Shown here piece by piece: positions 35,632 to 45,049 of a DNA stretch of 64,000 nt. Below the pieces are notes generated by a model that had not been told where the DNA came from, made no database searches, and saw nothing but the letters and a program-made list of their open reading frames with translations. Position 1 is the stretch's first letter, and every line of letters starts with the position of its first letter. This DNA is from Martinezella multihospitum (GTDB lineage: Bacteria; Pseudomonadota; Alphaproteobacteria; Rhizobiales; Rhizobiaceae): NCBI RefSeq assembly GCF_900094585.1, contig NZ_FMAG01000016.1, forward strand, positions 41,346 through 105,345. The letters run 5' to 3'. Both the position numbers and the translations under genes were made by a program.

Positions 35632-36398
35632 CCGCCGAGCGATTTCACGACCGCACGAACGGCTGCCGGATCTTGCGTCGTCGGCTTGTATTCCAGGCCC
35701 ACCCTGCCACGATAGCCTTGGGCGTATAGCCAATCCAGCCGCTCCGCCAGATCGATATGGCCGGTGCCGGGATCGTTGCGGCCGGGATGATCAGCGACAT
35801 GGAGATGAACGATGCGGTCGATCCGATCGCCGACGACTTCGCGCGTATTCTCGCCCATGACGGCCGAATGATAGAGATCGTAGACAATGCCGATTTCCGG
35901 GCGGCCGACCTCATCGACGATATCGAGCCCCTCCACTGTCGAAGACAGATAATAGCCGACATGGTCGATCGTCGTGTTCAGCGGCTCCAGACCGAGCCGA
36001 ACACCGGACCCTTTCAGAACGTCAGCACCGGCGCTCAAGGCGGAGACGATGGCCTCCCGCTGCTCGGCACGGGAGAATTCCGGCAGGTCATCTCCGGCCT
36101 GAGCAATCAGAACCGATGCGCCGAAACGCTGCGCGACCGTGACGGACTCCCGCAGCCCCTTGAGCCAAGCCTCCTTGTTTGCAGGATTCGTCAGCGCGAT
36201 CATCGGCTCCGCCACGAGGCCGGACACCGCAATGCCGGTCTCGGCTACAGCCGCCGTGATCGCGTTGAGATCCTTGTTCGTCCAGTGCCAGAACTCGACC
36301 GCATCAAGCCCCGCTTCATGCGCCAGCCGGATACGATCCGCAAAGGCATCACCGTCGCGCGCAAACAACCATTCGATACAAGCCGAAAACTGCCGCAT
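35628..36398 (-). CDS. hydroxypyruvate-isomerase-like TIM-barrel protein
   Basis: The 256-residue protein fits the sugar-phosphate isomerase/epimerase TIM-barrel family near hydroxypyruvate isomerase (Hyi): FSACIEWLFA at the start, AGLDAVEFWHW, the metal-site LGLEPLNTTIDHVGYYL with Glu, YDLYHSAVMGEN, and HLHVADHPGRNDPGTGHID. A role in isomerising hydroxypyruvate or another small keto sugar is likely. It lies 82 bases downstream of the AraC regulator, on the same strand, next to sugar operon 1. Confidence 0.8.
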   Translation of the reverse strand: MRQFSACIEWLFARDGDAFADRIRLAHEAGLDAVEFWHWTNKDLNAITAAVAETGIAVSGLVAEPMIALTNPANKEAWLKGLRESVTVAQRFGASVLIAQAGDDLPEFSRAEQREAIVSALSAGADVLKGSGVRLGLEPLNTTIDHVGYYLSSTVEGLDIVDEVGRPEIGIVYDLYHSAVMGENTREVVGDRIDRIVHLHVADHPGRNDPGTGHIDLAERLDWLYAQGYRGRVGLEYKPTTQDPAAVRAVVKSLGG

Positions 36399-36480
36399 AA
36401 AAATTCTCCTCCCTCAATCGGTCACGAGCAATGCGCGAGATCGCCCGCAACTGCAAGGGAAACCGGGGCTGCAATCGTCC

Positions 36481-37425
36481 CTAGCGATGGAATTGATGGG
36501 GCGAGCGCGGCATCGGAGATTTTATCGCCTCGACATTCATTGCCGAGAGCACGCGCATGTCCCGGCGGAAATCAGAGGGCGTCATGCCGGCGATGTGGCG
36601 GAAGGATTTGTTGAAGGCGCTGATCGAGCCGAAGCCGCTGTCCATCGCCACCTGCAGCACATTGGCGCCGTCCCGCATCAGCATCGCCTGGGCGCGCGAC
36701 AGGCGCAGCAGGTTCACATATTTCGCCAGCGTCATGCCTGTGGATTTCTTGAAGAGATTCATCGCGTATTTCGGATGGAGATGCGCCGCCTTAGCGATAT
36801 CGACGGTATCGATGTCGTGTAGAAAATTATCGGCGATGAAATCGCACATGCGCGCCAGGCTGCGCGAGGATTGCGGATGGGCCTGGTCGTTGGTCAGGCT
36901 TTCCTGCTTCTCCGGCACCATACGATAGGGCTCGAAGGCGATCCGCTCCAGGCGCAAGAGAAGTTCCGCGACGGCATGTTCGGCCTTGGCGCCGTCTTCG
37001 GACATGACATAACGATGCCATCGGGCGAAATTCTCGTCGTCTGCGGCATCGGTCGCCGAGCTTATCAGCGCCTGCCCGCGAATGAGACGGCCGGAAATAT
37101 CGAGCGGCAGCCGCAGGCGGAAAAAATGCACGAGCGGCAGATGCGCGCCCGCATAGATCGCATCCTCCGACAAGTCGTCCAACAGATGCGGCTGACCGCC
37201 CCAGAAAAGGCAGATCTCGCCCGCTCTCAAAGTAAGCTCGTGATCGCCTATGCGGTAATGCACGATGCCGCGAACGATGTAGTTCACTTCCACCTGCGCG
37301 TGCCAATGCGGCTTTGCCATCGGCAACGGGTGGTTATGGAACATCTGCAGGACATTTGGGAGCCCTTCGACGCTGCTCGCACCCGGCTGATAAACCGCCC
37401 GTTGACCTACCTTACTTTTCGCCAA
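36481..37425 (-). CDS. AraC-family transcriptional regulator
   Basis: The 314-residue protein has an N-terminal cupin-like sensing domain (about 25-140: HWHAQVEVNYIVRG, LRAGEICLFWGGQPH) and a C-terminal AraC DNA-binding domain with two helix-turn-helix motifs (about 200-300: VDIAKAAHLHPKYAMNLFKK, then VAMDSGFGSISAFNKSFRH). It resembles MelR-type sugar regulators. It is divergent from the ABC operon that starts at 37518, 92 bases away, and probably activates it in response to the imported sugar. Confidence 0.9.
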   Translation of the reverse strand: MAKSKVGQRAVYQPGASSVEGLPNVLQMFHNHPLPMAKPHWHAQVEVNYIVRGIVHYRIGDHELTLRAGEICLFWGGQPHLLDDLSEDAIYAGAHLPLVHFFRLRLPLDISGRLIRGQALISSATDAADDENFARWHRYVMSEDGAKAEHAVAELLLRLERIAFEPYRMVPEKQESLTNDQAHPQSSRSLARMCDFIADNFLHDIDTVDIAKAAHLHPKYAMNLFKKSTGMTLAKYVNLLRLSRAQAMLMRDGANVLQVAMDSGFGSISAFNKSFRHIAGMTPSDFRRDMRVLSAMNVEAIKSPMPRSPHQFHR

Positions 37426-37517
37426 GTCGATGTTCCTTTTTTAGGAGACAGAAGCGTATCGACAGCTAGTTTAAGCGTGTTCTCTTGAGGACGGCAATTG
37501 AAAAGGGAGGATTTTCA

Positions 37518-38792
37518 ATGCGTTTAAAACTTGCTGGAGCGACGGCCCTTGCTGCCCTGCTCGCTTCCGGTTCTGCCTTTGCTGAGCAAACCACCATTAC
37601 GGTCTGGAGCTGGAACATCGCCGCATCGGCGCTGAAATCCACAGTCGAGGGGTTCAACAAGAAATATCCTGACATCAAGGTCGAGGTTCAGGACATCGGC
37701 AACCCGCAGGTCTTCGACAAGATGCTGGCTGCTTGCGCTGCCGGCGGCGATGGTCTGCCGGATGTCATGTCGATCGAAAACCACAAGGCTTCGATCTTCT
37801 GGAATCGCTTTCCGGACTGCCTGACCGATCTCACCAAGCTCGGCTACAACGACGAGCTGAAGAAGCAATTCCCGGATTTCAAGCGCGCCGAGCTTGAAGT
37901 CGGCGATGCCGCCTACGCGATGCCGTGGGATTCCGGTCCGGTCACCATGTTCTATCGCCGCGACATGTATGAAAAGGCCGGCGTCGATCCGGCAACGATC
38001 AAGACCTGGGACGATTTCATCGCCGCCGGCAAGAAGATCTCAGCCGCCAATCCCGGTGTCGTCATGACGCAGGCCGATCTCAACGGTGATAGCGAATGGT
38101 TCCGCATGCTCGCCAACGAACAAGGCTGCGGCTATTTTTCGAGTGACAGCCAGAGCATCACCGTCAACCAGCCCGGCTGCGTCAAAGCGCTGGACAAGGT
38201 GAAGGAGATCAAGGACGCGGGCCTGATGACGGCGGCGAACTGGAACGAGAAAATTCAGGCGAACACTGCAAGCAAAGTGGCATCGCAGCTCTATGGCGGC
38301 TGGTATGAAGGCACTGTCCGCTCCACCTCGCCTGATCTCGCCGGTAAATGGGGCGTCTATCCGATGCCGAGCATGACGGCTGACGGCCCGCATGCAGCCA
38401 ATCTTGGCGGTTCGTCGCTCGCAATCGCCAGCGGCTCCAAGCACAAGGAAGCTGCCTGGAAATTCCTCGAATACACGCTTGGCACCAATGAGGGCCAGGT
38501 GACGATGCTGAAGTCCTTCGGTCTCGTGCCGTCGCTGTTGACGGCAGTCAAGGATCCCTTCGTCAACGAACCGCAGCCCTATTGGGGTGGGCAAAAGGTC
38601 TGGGCCGATATCCTCGCCACCCTGCCGAAAATCCACCCGAGCCCAGGCACCCAGTATTTCAGCGACGCCGATGAGGTCATCAAAGCCGTCCAGACGAAAT
38701 ACCTTGCCGGCGGCTATCCAAACGGCAAGGCCGCGCTCGACGATGCGGCGCAGCAGATCGCCTCGGCGACAGGCCTGCCGCTCGCGAAATGA
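37518..38792 (+). CDS. CUT1 ABC transporter sugar-binding protein (operon 1)
   Basis: The 424-residue periplasmic protein begins with a signal peptide cut after AFA (residue 22 or so), then TITVWSWNIAASALKS. It is a family 1 extracellular solute-binding protein, with PDVMSIENHKASIFW, YAMPWDSGPVTMFYRRDMYE and AGVDPATIKTWDDF. ATG at 37518 has GGGAGG upstream. It is the first gene of an operon with two permeases, an ATPase and a fused oxidoreductase. The ligand is not predictable beyond a sugar. Confidence 0.92.
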   Translation: MRLKLAGATALAALLASGSAFAEQTTITVWSWNIAASALKSTVEGFNKKYPDIKVEVQDIGNPQVFDKMLAACAAGGDGLPDVMSIENHKASIFWNRFPDCLTDLTKLGYNDELKKQFPDFKRAELEVGDAAYAMPWDSGPVTMFYRRDMYEKAGVDPATIKTWDDFIAAGKKISAANPGVVMTQADLNGDSEWFRMLANEQGCGYFSSDSQSITVNQPGCVKALDKVKEIKDAGLMTAANWNEKIQANTASKVASQLYGGWYEGTVRSTSPDLAGKWGVYPMPSMTADGPHAANLGGSSLAIASGSKHKEAAWKFLEYTLGTNEGQVTMLKSFGLVPSLLTAVKDPFVNEPQPYWGGQKVWADILATLPKIHPSPGTQYFSDADEVIKAVQTKYLAGGYPNGKAALDDAAQQIASATGLPLAK

Positions 38793-38800
38793 GTGACACT

Positions 38801-38860
38801 GCCGGGCGCGCATCCCGAGCCGCGCCCGGCATCCCCGTCGCCCTCAGGGCGGCGGGGATG
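38801..38860 (+). terminator. two adjacent hairpins between binding-protein and permease genes
   Basis: GCCGGGCGCG (38801-38810) pairs perfectly with CGCGCCCGGC (38821-38830). A second stem follows, CATCCCCGTCGCCC (38830-38843) with GGGCGGCGGGGATG (38847-38860), with one wobble. Without a T run they are more likely RNA-stability or partial-attenuation elements that raise binding-protein output over permease, as in malE-malF. Confidence 0.65.
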
Positions 38861-38904
38861 CGATGTCACGCGTCATTTCACTGCGCATAAAGGAGAAGGC
38901 TTTC

Positions 38905-39765
38905 ATGCGGTTGCGAAACCGGAGCGCCTATGCGTTCCTTGCACCCTATCTTCTGGTGTTCGCCGCTTTCTGGGTCTGGCCGATCATCGATTCGTTCCTG
39001 ATCTCATTCCAGAACACCCGGGTTAATCCGTGGGTCTACAATCTGTCGCTCAATTGGGGGCGTCTGTTCGGCGACCCGGCCTTCTACAACGCGCTTCAAA
39101 ACACGCTGATCATCCTGGTCGTCCAGGTCCCCGTCATGATCACGCTCGCCACGGTCATGGCGGTGCTGCTGAATTCACCGCTGCTGAAGGCCCGTGGCAT
39201 TTTCCGCTTCGCTTTCTTCGCACCCGTCGTTGTTGGAGAGGTCGCCTATGCCGCGGTCTTCCGCCTGATGTTCAACGTCGATTTCGGCATCATCAACAAG
39301 CTACTCGGCGGCATCGGCATAGCGCCCATATCGTGGTTTGCCGACTCCCATGCCGCCATGGTCCTCATCATCATCGCCGTGACCTGGCGCTGGGCCGGTT
39401 ATAACGCCATCATCATCCTGTCCGGGCTGCAATCGATCCCCGAGGATGTCTACGAGGCTGCAACCCTCGACCGCGTCAGCCGTTTCCAGCAGTTCATCCA
39501 TATTACCCTGCCACTGTTGAAGCCGATCATCCTGTTCTGTGTCGTCCTGTCTGTCATCGGCACCATGCAGCTCTTCACCGAACCATACCTGATCACCAAC
39601 AGGGGTGGTCCCGGCGGCGGGACGGAAACGCTCGGCCTGCTGCTCTATCGCCAGGCCTTCCAGTCGACCAACTTCGGCTATGCCTCGGCGGTCGCCTACA
39701 CGATGGCGGCGCTTGCAGTGGCCATCTCTCTTCTCAATCTCTGGGTGGGGCGCGAACCGAAATGA
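38905..39765 (+). CDS. CUT1 ABC transporter permease, MalF type (operon 1)
   Basis: The 286-residue inner-membrane protein has about six transmembrane helices and the permease EAA loop with its conserved glycine (SIPEDVYEAATLDRVSRFQQ, near 195). It starts MRLRNRSAYAFLAPYLLVFA after AAGGAGAAGG. Together with the next gene it should form the membrane channel. Its stop overlaps the next start by four bases. Confidence 0.92.
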   Translation: MRLRNRSAYAFLAPYLLVFAAFWVWPIIDSFLISFQNTRVNPWVYNLSLNWGRLFGDPAFYNALQNTLIILVVQVPVMITLATVMAVLLNSPLLKARGIFRFAFFAPVVVGEVAYAAVFRLMFNVDFGIINKLLGGIGIAPISWFADSHAAMVLIIIAVTWRWAGYNAIIILSGLQSIPEDVYEAATLDRVSRFQQFIHITLPLLKPIILFCVVLSVIGTMQLFTEPYLITNRGGPGGGTETLGLLLYRQAFQSTNFGYASAVAYTMAALAVAISLLNLWVGREPK

Positions 39766-40598
39766 AATCGAAATCCAAGTCCACTCTGATCCGCTCGATC
39801 GCGCTACACGGCTTGCTGGCGCCGCTCGCCATCATCTGGCTGTTTCCGCTCTGGATGATGTTCGTCTTTTCGACCATGCCCGATTACGGCATTTTCAGCC
39901 CCGGCATCATCCTGACACCGTCGACAGGTTTCATGGACAACTTCCGGAACCTGCAGGCCGACACCAACTTCATCGGTGCCATGACGATCTCCATCGTCGT
40001 TGCCGTCGTCTATACCGTCCTGTCGGTGCTGCTGACCTCGATGGCCGGATGGGCGCTGGCGCGCTACCAGTTCGCCGGCCGTTCGGGCGTTATCGGCATC
40101 ATCCTCGGCACGATCACGCTGCCATACTCCGTCGTCGTCATCCCGCAGTTCATCATGGTAGCGCGCGATTTCGGGCTGGCCAATTCATGGGTCGCCCTGA
40201 TCGTCCCGCCGCTCTTCAACTCGCTCGGTGTGCTCTTCATGCGCCAGGCCTTCTCGATGATGCCGGGTGAACTCTTTGACGCCGCCCGCGTCGAGGGCGT
40301 CAAGGAATGGCAGATCTTCCTGCGTATCGCCCTGCCGCTCGCGCGGCCGACGATGGCAGCGCTCGCCATCATTCTGTTCCTCGCTTCGTGGAACAATTAC
40401 CTCTGGCCGTTGCTCATCAACTCCCGGCCGGGGATGATGACCGCACCCGTCGCGCTCGGAACGCTGATCGGCCTCACCAGGGTCTCCTGGGGCGGCATCA
40501 TGGCCGGTGCCGTGATGCTGACGGCACCGATCCTCATCATCTTCGTTCTCCTGCAACGCCACTTCATCGCCGGCATCGCCGCCGGCGCAATCAAATAA
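39762..40598 (+). CDS. CUT1 ABC transporter permease, MalG type (operon 1)
   Basis: The 278-residue protein has six transmembrane helices and an EAA loop with AARVEGVKEWQIFLRIALPL near 190. The start (ATGA overlap with the preceding gene) indicates translational coupling. It pairs with the MalF-type permease, and the ATPase gene follows 15 bases later. Confidence 0.92.
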   Translation: MKSKSKSTLIRSIALHGLLAPLAIIWLFPLWMMFVFSTMPDYGIFSPGIILTPSTGFMDNFRNLQADTNFIGAMTISIVVAVVYTVLSVLLTSMAGWALARYQFAGRSGVIGIILGTITLPYSVVVIPQFIMVARDFGLANSWVALIVPPLFNSLGVLFMRQAFSMMPGELFDAARVEGVKEWQIFLRIALPLARPTMAALAIILFLASWNNYLWPLLINSRPGMMTAPVALGTLIGLTRVSWGGIMAGAVMLTAPILIIFVLLQRHFIAGIAAGAIK

Positions 40599-40613
40599 TT
40601 CCGGGAGACCTGT

Positions 40614-41702
40614 ATGGCTGAACTGTCCCTTACCAATATCGTCAAACGCTACGGTTCTCTGGAAATCATTCACGGCGCCAATCTCGAGGTGAAGGATGGC
40701 GAATTCGTCGTCTTCGTCGGGCCGTCCGGATGCGGCAAGTCCACACTGCTGCGCATGATCGCCGGTCTCGAAGACATCACAGGCGGCGAGTTGAAAATCG
40801 GCGGCCGCGTGGTCAACGACATGGAGCCGGCCGACCGCGGCATCGCCATGGTCTTCCAGTCCTATGCCCTCTATCCGCATCTGACTGTCGAGCAGAACCT
40901 GAATTTCGGCCTGCGCATGAACGGCAACCCGAAGGCCGATACCGATCGCCGTGTCAAACAGGCAGCCGAGATCCTGCAGATATCAGAGCTGATGCAGCGC
41001 CGGCCGAAACAGCTTTCAGGCGGCCAGCGCCAGCGCGTTGCCATCGGCCGCGCCATCGTGCGCGAACCGCAGATCTTCCTGTTCGACGAGCCGCTGTCCA
41101 ATCTCGATGCCGAGCTGCGCGTGCAGATGCGCGTCGAAATCTCCCGCCTCCACAAGAAGCTTGGGACGACGATGATCTATGTCACGCACGACCAGACCGA
41201 GGCGATGACGCTTGCAGACAAGATCGTCGTGCTCCGCAGCGGCAATATCGAGCAGGTGGGAGCGCCGCTCGACCTCTATGACGACCCGGCCAACCAGTTC
41301 GTAGCCGGATTCGTCGGCTCGCCGAAGATGAACTTCCTGCAGGCCGAAGTTAGCGACAATCAAGCCGGTCGCATCGCCATCGTGCTCAAGGGCCAGCGCA
41401 ATGTCCGCCTGACCTTGCCAGTCACGTCTGCAAAAGTGGAGGTCGGCCAACCCGTGACACTGGGCGTCCGCCCGGAACATTTCCTCGAAGCCGGCCGCGG
41501 CGACGTGGACATGACCGTCCATGTCGATGTCGCGGAGCATCTCGGCAATACCAGCTACATCTACGCCAATATCGAAGGCGGCGAGCAGATCGTCATCGAG
41601 CGCGAGGAGTCCCGCAATACGGGCAACCGAGACACGCTCACCGTGGCGCTCTCGGCGGCCAAGGCATTCCTGTTCGACAGCGCCGGCAACCGATTGCGGT
41701 AG
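40614..41702 (+). CDS. sugar ABC transporter ATPase, MalK/UgpC type (operon 1)
   Basis: The 362-residue ATPase has Walker A GPSGCGKSTLL near 37, the signature LSGGQRQRVAIGRA near 134, Walker B FLFDEPLSNLDAELR near 154, and a C-terminal TOBE/MalK-like regulatory domain from about 235. It energises uptake through the two permeases. Length and order are typical of CUT1 systems. Confidence 0.94.
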   Translation: MAELSLTNIVKRYGSLEIIHGANLEVKDGEFVVFVGPSGCGKSTLLRMIAGLEDITGGELKIGGRVVNDMEPADRGIAMVFQSYALYPHLTVEQNLNFGLRMNGNPKADTDRRVKQAAEILQISELMQRRPKQLSGGQRQRVAIGRAIVREPQIFLFDEPLSNLDAELRVQMRVEISRLHKKLGTTMIYVTHDQTEAMTLADKIVVLRSGNIEQVGAPLDLYDDPANQFVAGFVGSPKMNFLQAEVSDNQAGRIAIVLKGQRNVRLTLPVTSAKVEVGQPVTLGVRPEHFLEAGRGDVDMTVHVDVAEHLGNTSYIYANIEGGEQIVIEREESRNTGNRDTLTVALSAAKAFLFDSAGNRLR

Positions 41703-41753
41703 GCGCTGCCCATACTCCCAAGACAGCATGCAGATTTAGGAAAGGATCGTTCC

Positions 41754-43757
41754 ATGACTACTGAGACACCAATCCGCTGGGGCATCATCGGCCCCGGCCG
41801 GATCGCACAGACTTTTGCCGATGGCGTCGCCCATTCCCGCAGCGGCAAGCTGGTAGCCATCGCCAGCCGCAACCCGGACAAGCCGGGTCTCGGTGACGGC
41901 TTCCCCGGCGCGCGCATCGTCAATGGCTATGAAGCCCTGCTCGCCGACAAGGACATCGACGCCGTCTACATCGCCACGCCGCACACCGGCCATGCCGAAT
42001 GGGCGATCAAGGCGATCCGCGCCGGCAAGCATGTGCTCGTTGAAAAGCCGATCGCGCTCTCGGCTTTCGATGCGGAGGCTATCTACTACGAGGCCAAGAA
42101 AGCCGGTGTCTTCGCCGGCGAAGCCTTCATGTATCGCGTCCATCCGCAGACGGCGAAGCTGATCGAACTCGTCAAGAGCGGCGTGATCGGTGATCTCCGC
42201 ATCATCCGCACCTCCTTCGGCTTCAACATGGGCAAGGTCAATCCGGAACACCGGCTGTTTGCCAATGAGACGGCCGGCGGCGGCATTCTCGATGTCGGCG
42301 GCTATCCGGTCTCGATGGCTCGCCTGATTGCTGGCGCGGTCAACGGCAAGCCGTTCCTCGATCCCGAAAAGGTGTCGGGCGTCGGCCATCTCGGCCAGAC
42401 CGGTGTCGATGAATGGGCTTCCGCCGTCCTGAAATTCCCGAACAACATCATCGCCGAAGTATCCTGCTCGATCATGGCGAACCAGGACAACACGCTGCGC
42501 ATCATCGGCTCCGAAGGCCGCATCGAGGTCACCGATTTCTGGTTTGCCTCCGGCCACAAGGGCGGCGTTGGCAAGATCGACGTCATCAAGGGCGGCGAAA
42601 CCCAGACGATCGAGGTCAAGGAAGACCGCTGGCTCTATTCCTTCGAAGTCGATGCGGCAGGTGACGCCATCCGCGCCGGACAAAAGGAATTCGCCTATCC
42701 CGGCATCGGCTGGGCGGATTCGATCGGCAACCTCCGTGTTCTCGACCAGTGGCGTGCCTCGATCGGCCTCGAATATAGCGTCGAGAAAGCAGCAAAGCGG
42801 ACGAAGAATATTGCCGGCGCGACCGTGACCAAGGGCAACAGCATCCCGAAGCGCGCCATTCCGGGCATCTCCAAGCCGGCATCGCTCGTCACGCTCGGCT
42901 TCGAATTCTTCCCGAATTTCGCGGCCGCTTCGCTGACGCTCGACGCCTTCTACGAAGCGGGCGGCAACGCCTTCGACACGGCCTATGTCTATGGCGGCGG
43001 CAAGACGGAAAGCATCTTCGGCGACTGGCACACCAGCCGCAACGTGCCGCGCGAAGAGATCGTGCTGATTGGCAAGGGCGCCCATTCGCCGCTTTGCTAC
43101 CCGGACATGATCAAAAAGCAGCTCGACCAGTCTCTCAACCGCCTGAAAACCGACTATGTCGACATCTACTTCATGCATCGCGACAATACCGACGTTCCGG
43201 TCGGCGAGTTCGTGGATGCCATGGATGCCGAGGTGAAGGCTGGCCGGATTCGCGGCATCTTTGGCGGCTCTAACTGGACGCGCGCGCGCTTCGACGAGGC
43301 GATCGCCTATGCCGAGAAAAACGGCAAGACGGCACCGGCTGCCCTTTCCAACAACTTCTCGCTGGCGGAAATGCTCGATCCGATCTGGGCCGGATGCGTT
43401 GCGGCTTCCGACGACGACTGGAAGGCGTGGCTCAACGCCAAGCAGATCCCGAACTTCGCCTGGTCGAGCCAGGGCCGCGGCTTCTTCACCGACCGCGCCG
43501 GCCGCGACAAGCGCGACGACGAGGAATTGGTTCGCGTCTGGTATTCCGACCGAAATTTCGGCCGCCGCGACAGGGCGATCGAACTGGCGCAGAAGCTCGG
43601 CCGCAACCCGATCCACATCGCGCTTGCCTATGTCGTCGCACAGCCCTTCCCTGTGATACCGCTGATCGGCCCGCGCACGGTCGCCGAACTGGAAGACAGC
43701 CTTTCCGCGCTCGACATCAAGCTGACGCCGGAGCAGGTGAAATGGCTCGAGGGCTGA
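41754..43757 (+). CDS. fused Gfo/Idh/MocA dehydrogenase and aldo-keto reductase
   Basis: The 667-residue protein joins two oxidoreductases. Residues 1 to about 345 are a Gfo/Idh/MocA dehydrogenase: the NAD(P) motif GIIGPGRIAQ at 10-19, VLVEKPIAL near 95, GGGILDVGGYPV near 178. Residues about 365-667 are an aldo-keto reductase with an intact catalytic tetrad: Asp408 and Tyr413 in DTAYVYGGGK, Lys441 in GKGAHS and His475 in YFMHRDN. The gene follows the ABC transporter genes by 51 bases, so both halves probably act on the imported sugar or its product. The order of the reactions and the substrate are unknown. Confidence 0.9.
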   Translation: MTTETPIRWGIIGPGRIAQTFADGVAHSRSGKLVAIASRNPDKPGLGDGFPGARIVNGYEALLADKDIDAVYIATPHTGHAEWAIKAIRAGKHVLVEKPIALSAFDAEAIYYEAKKAGVFAGEAFMYRVHPQTAKLIELVKSGVIGDLRIIRTSFGFNMGKVNPEHRLFANETAGGGILDVGGYPVSMARLIAGAVNGKPFLDPEKVSGVGHLGQTGVDEWASAVLKFPNNIIAEVSCSIMANQDNTLRIIGSEGRIEVTDFWFASGHKGGVGKIDVIKGGETQTIEVKEDRWLYSFEVDAAGDAIRAGQKEFAYPGIGWADSIGNLRVLDQWRASIGLEYSVEKAAKRTKNIAGATVTKGNSIPKRAIPGISKPASLVTLGFEFFPNFAAASLTLDAFYEAGGNAFDTAYVYGGGKTESIFGDWHTSRNVPREEIVLIGKGAHSPLCYPDMIKKQLDQSLNRLKTDYVDIYFMHRDNTDVPVGEFVDAMDAEVKAGRIRGIFGGSNWTRARFDEAIAYAEKNGKTAPAALSNNFSLAEMLDPIWAGCVAASDDDWKAWLNAKQIPNFAWSSQGRGFFTDRAGRDKRDDEELVRVWYSDRNFGRRDRAIELAQKLGRNPIHIALAYVVAQPFPVIPLIGPRTVAELEDSLSALDIKLTPEQVKWLEG

Positions 43758-43812
43758 GATAGGCACTCGACCGTGACGTCACGGTCGGTTGCTAAGCTTG
43801 GATATAAGAAAT

Positions 43813-43850
43813 GAAAACAGCCCATCCGAAATGCCGGATGGGCTGTTTTC
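43813..43850. terminator. bidirectional terminator between operon 1 and ogt
   Basis: GAAAACAGCCCATCCG (43813-43828) pairs perfectly with CGGATGGGCTGTTTTC (43835-43850) around AAATGC. The A run on one side and T run on the other allow termination in both directions, fitting the convergent genes that end at 43757 and 43921. Confidence 0.85.
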
Positions 43851-43920
43851 ATATGGGAAGAGCTCCTTGCAACGCACCATCTTTTCCCCTCGGGGAGAAG
43901 GGGTTTACGGCAATGAGCGA

Positions 43921-44454
43921 TCACGCGGCGAAATCGAATGTCTTCGTATCCGCGCCCTCAAGCCGCAGCAGATAGGCCTTGCGCTCGAGACCGCCGGCGA
44001 ACCCGCGCAGATCACCAGCCGATCCCACCACGCGATGGCAGGGTGCTATGATCGAGATTGGATTGCGGCCATTCGCGGCGCCGACCGCACGGATCGCCTT
44101 GGCCGAGCCGATCTCGGTTGCGATCTGGCTGTAGCTGCGCGTTTCACCGAAGGGGATGGCGAGCAGCGCCTGCCAGACCTTCTGCTGGAACTCCGTCCCG
44201 GCAAAATCGAGCGGCAGATCGAAAGCCTGTCGTTCACCGGCGAAATACTCGCGGAGCTGCCGCTCGGTTTCCACGAGCACGGGATGGCTGCCATCCTCAG
44301 CCACGATGAGCAAGGACACACGGCCCGGGCGATCATTGTCCCAGAGGATTGCGGCAAGTCCATCATCGCTGCCGACGAGCTTCAAGGCGCCAACGGGCGA
44401 GTTCATGATCCGATAGACATATTGCTTTTCTGCATTCTTCGCATTTTTGGTCAT
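43921..44454 (-). CDS. ogt: methylated-DNA-protein-cysteine methyltransferase
   Basis: This enzyme removes O6-alkyl groups from guanine onto its own cysteine, a suicide repair reaction. The 177-residue protein has the active site IIAPCHRVVG with Cys139 and the DNA-binding recognition segment (GETRSYSQIATEIG, RAVGAANGRNP). ATG at 44454 has AAGGA upstream and gives the usual family length; a longer open frame to 44982 is not supported. Confidence 0.93.
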   Translation of the reverse strand: MTKNAKNAEKQYVYRIMNSPVGALKLVGSDDGLAAILWDNDRPGRVSLLIVAEDGSHPVLVETERQLREYFAGERQAFDLPLDFAGTEFQQKVWQALLAIPFGETRSYSQIATEIGSAKAIRAVGAANGRNPISIIAPCHRVVGSAGDLRGFAGGLERKAYLLRLEGADTKTFDFAA

Positions 44455-44710
44455 GCCGATATCCTTTCTTTGAATTGCGCTCGTGGCGTCGGGCGAAATT
44501 GCCTCTGGTGCAGCGCTTATGTCCCTATTGGACCTCAAATGACGGTCGTCAACCACCCGAAAACGGACAATGGGCAGGAAAATCCCGGCATTTCCTGATT
44601 CATATGTGCTCAGCCGCAGGAGGACGCAGGCTCCATGCACATGCTTGGGGAATGGGCTGGAATTGTGTAGAATCGCGGAAAGCCAGATCGTCAAGCATGC
44701 GGAGCCCTTT

Positions 44711-45046
44711 ATGACAGTTCGCCCGCCGCGCAATTTCAATCCTTCGCAGACGCACGAGACCGGCCTCGGCATTCTCGAATATGAAATGATGTCGGAAAGG
44801 GCGAGCTCGCTCGGCCGGCACGGCATGAAGGTCGAGGAGGCACTCGCCGCCTTGAAGGAAGGCGAGGCCAAGGGCAAGGAGGGCGTCGAACACGAGCGGC
44901 TGGTCGATACCGCCGCTGAAGCCGTCTGGGCCATGTTCATCCACCGCGAGATCTGCGGCCTGCGCAACAGCCGCGACGTCATCCAGCGCTACGGCATTCC
45001 CAACAAGGTGCTTGCGCGCCTCGGCGCCAGCCCGAGACATCCCTGA
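44711..45046 (+). CDS. small conserved-looking helical protein, function unknown
   Basis: The 111-residue product has no signal peptide. It is mostly helical and charged, with MSERASSLGRHGMKVEEAL and a Trp-containing segment EAVWAMFIHREICGL. GGAGCCCTTT precedes the ATG at 44711. I recognise no domain, though the sequence has the ordered composition of a real protein. It converges with the ROK gene, three bases apart, and is 256 bases from ogt, which is divergent. Confidence 0.7.
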   Translation: MTVRPPRNFNPSQTHETGLGILEYEMMSERASSLGRHGMKVEEALAALKEGEAKGKEGVEHERLVDTAAEAVWAMFIHREICGLRNSRDVIQRYGIPNKVLARLGASPRHP

Positions 45047-45049
45047 ATA

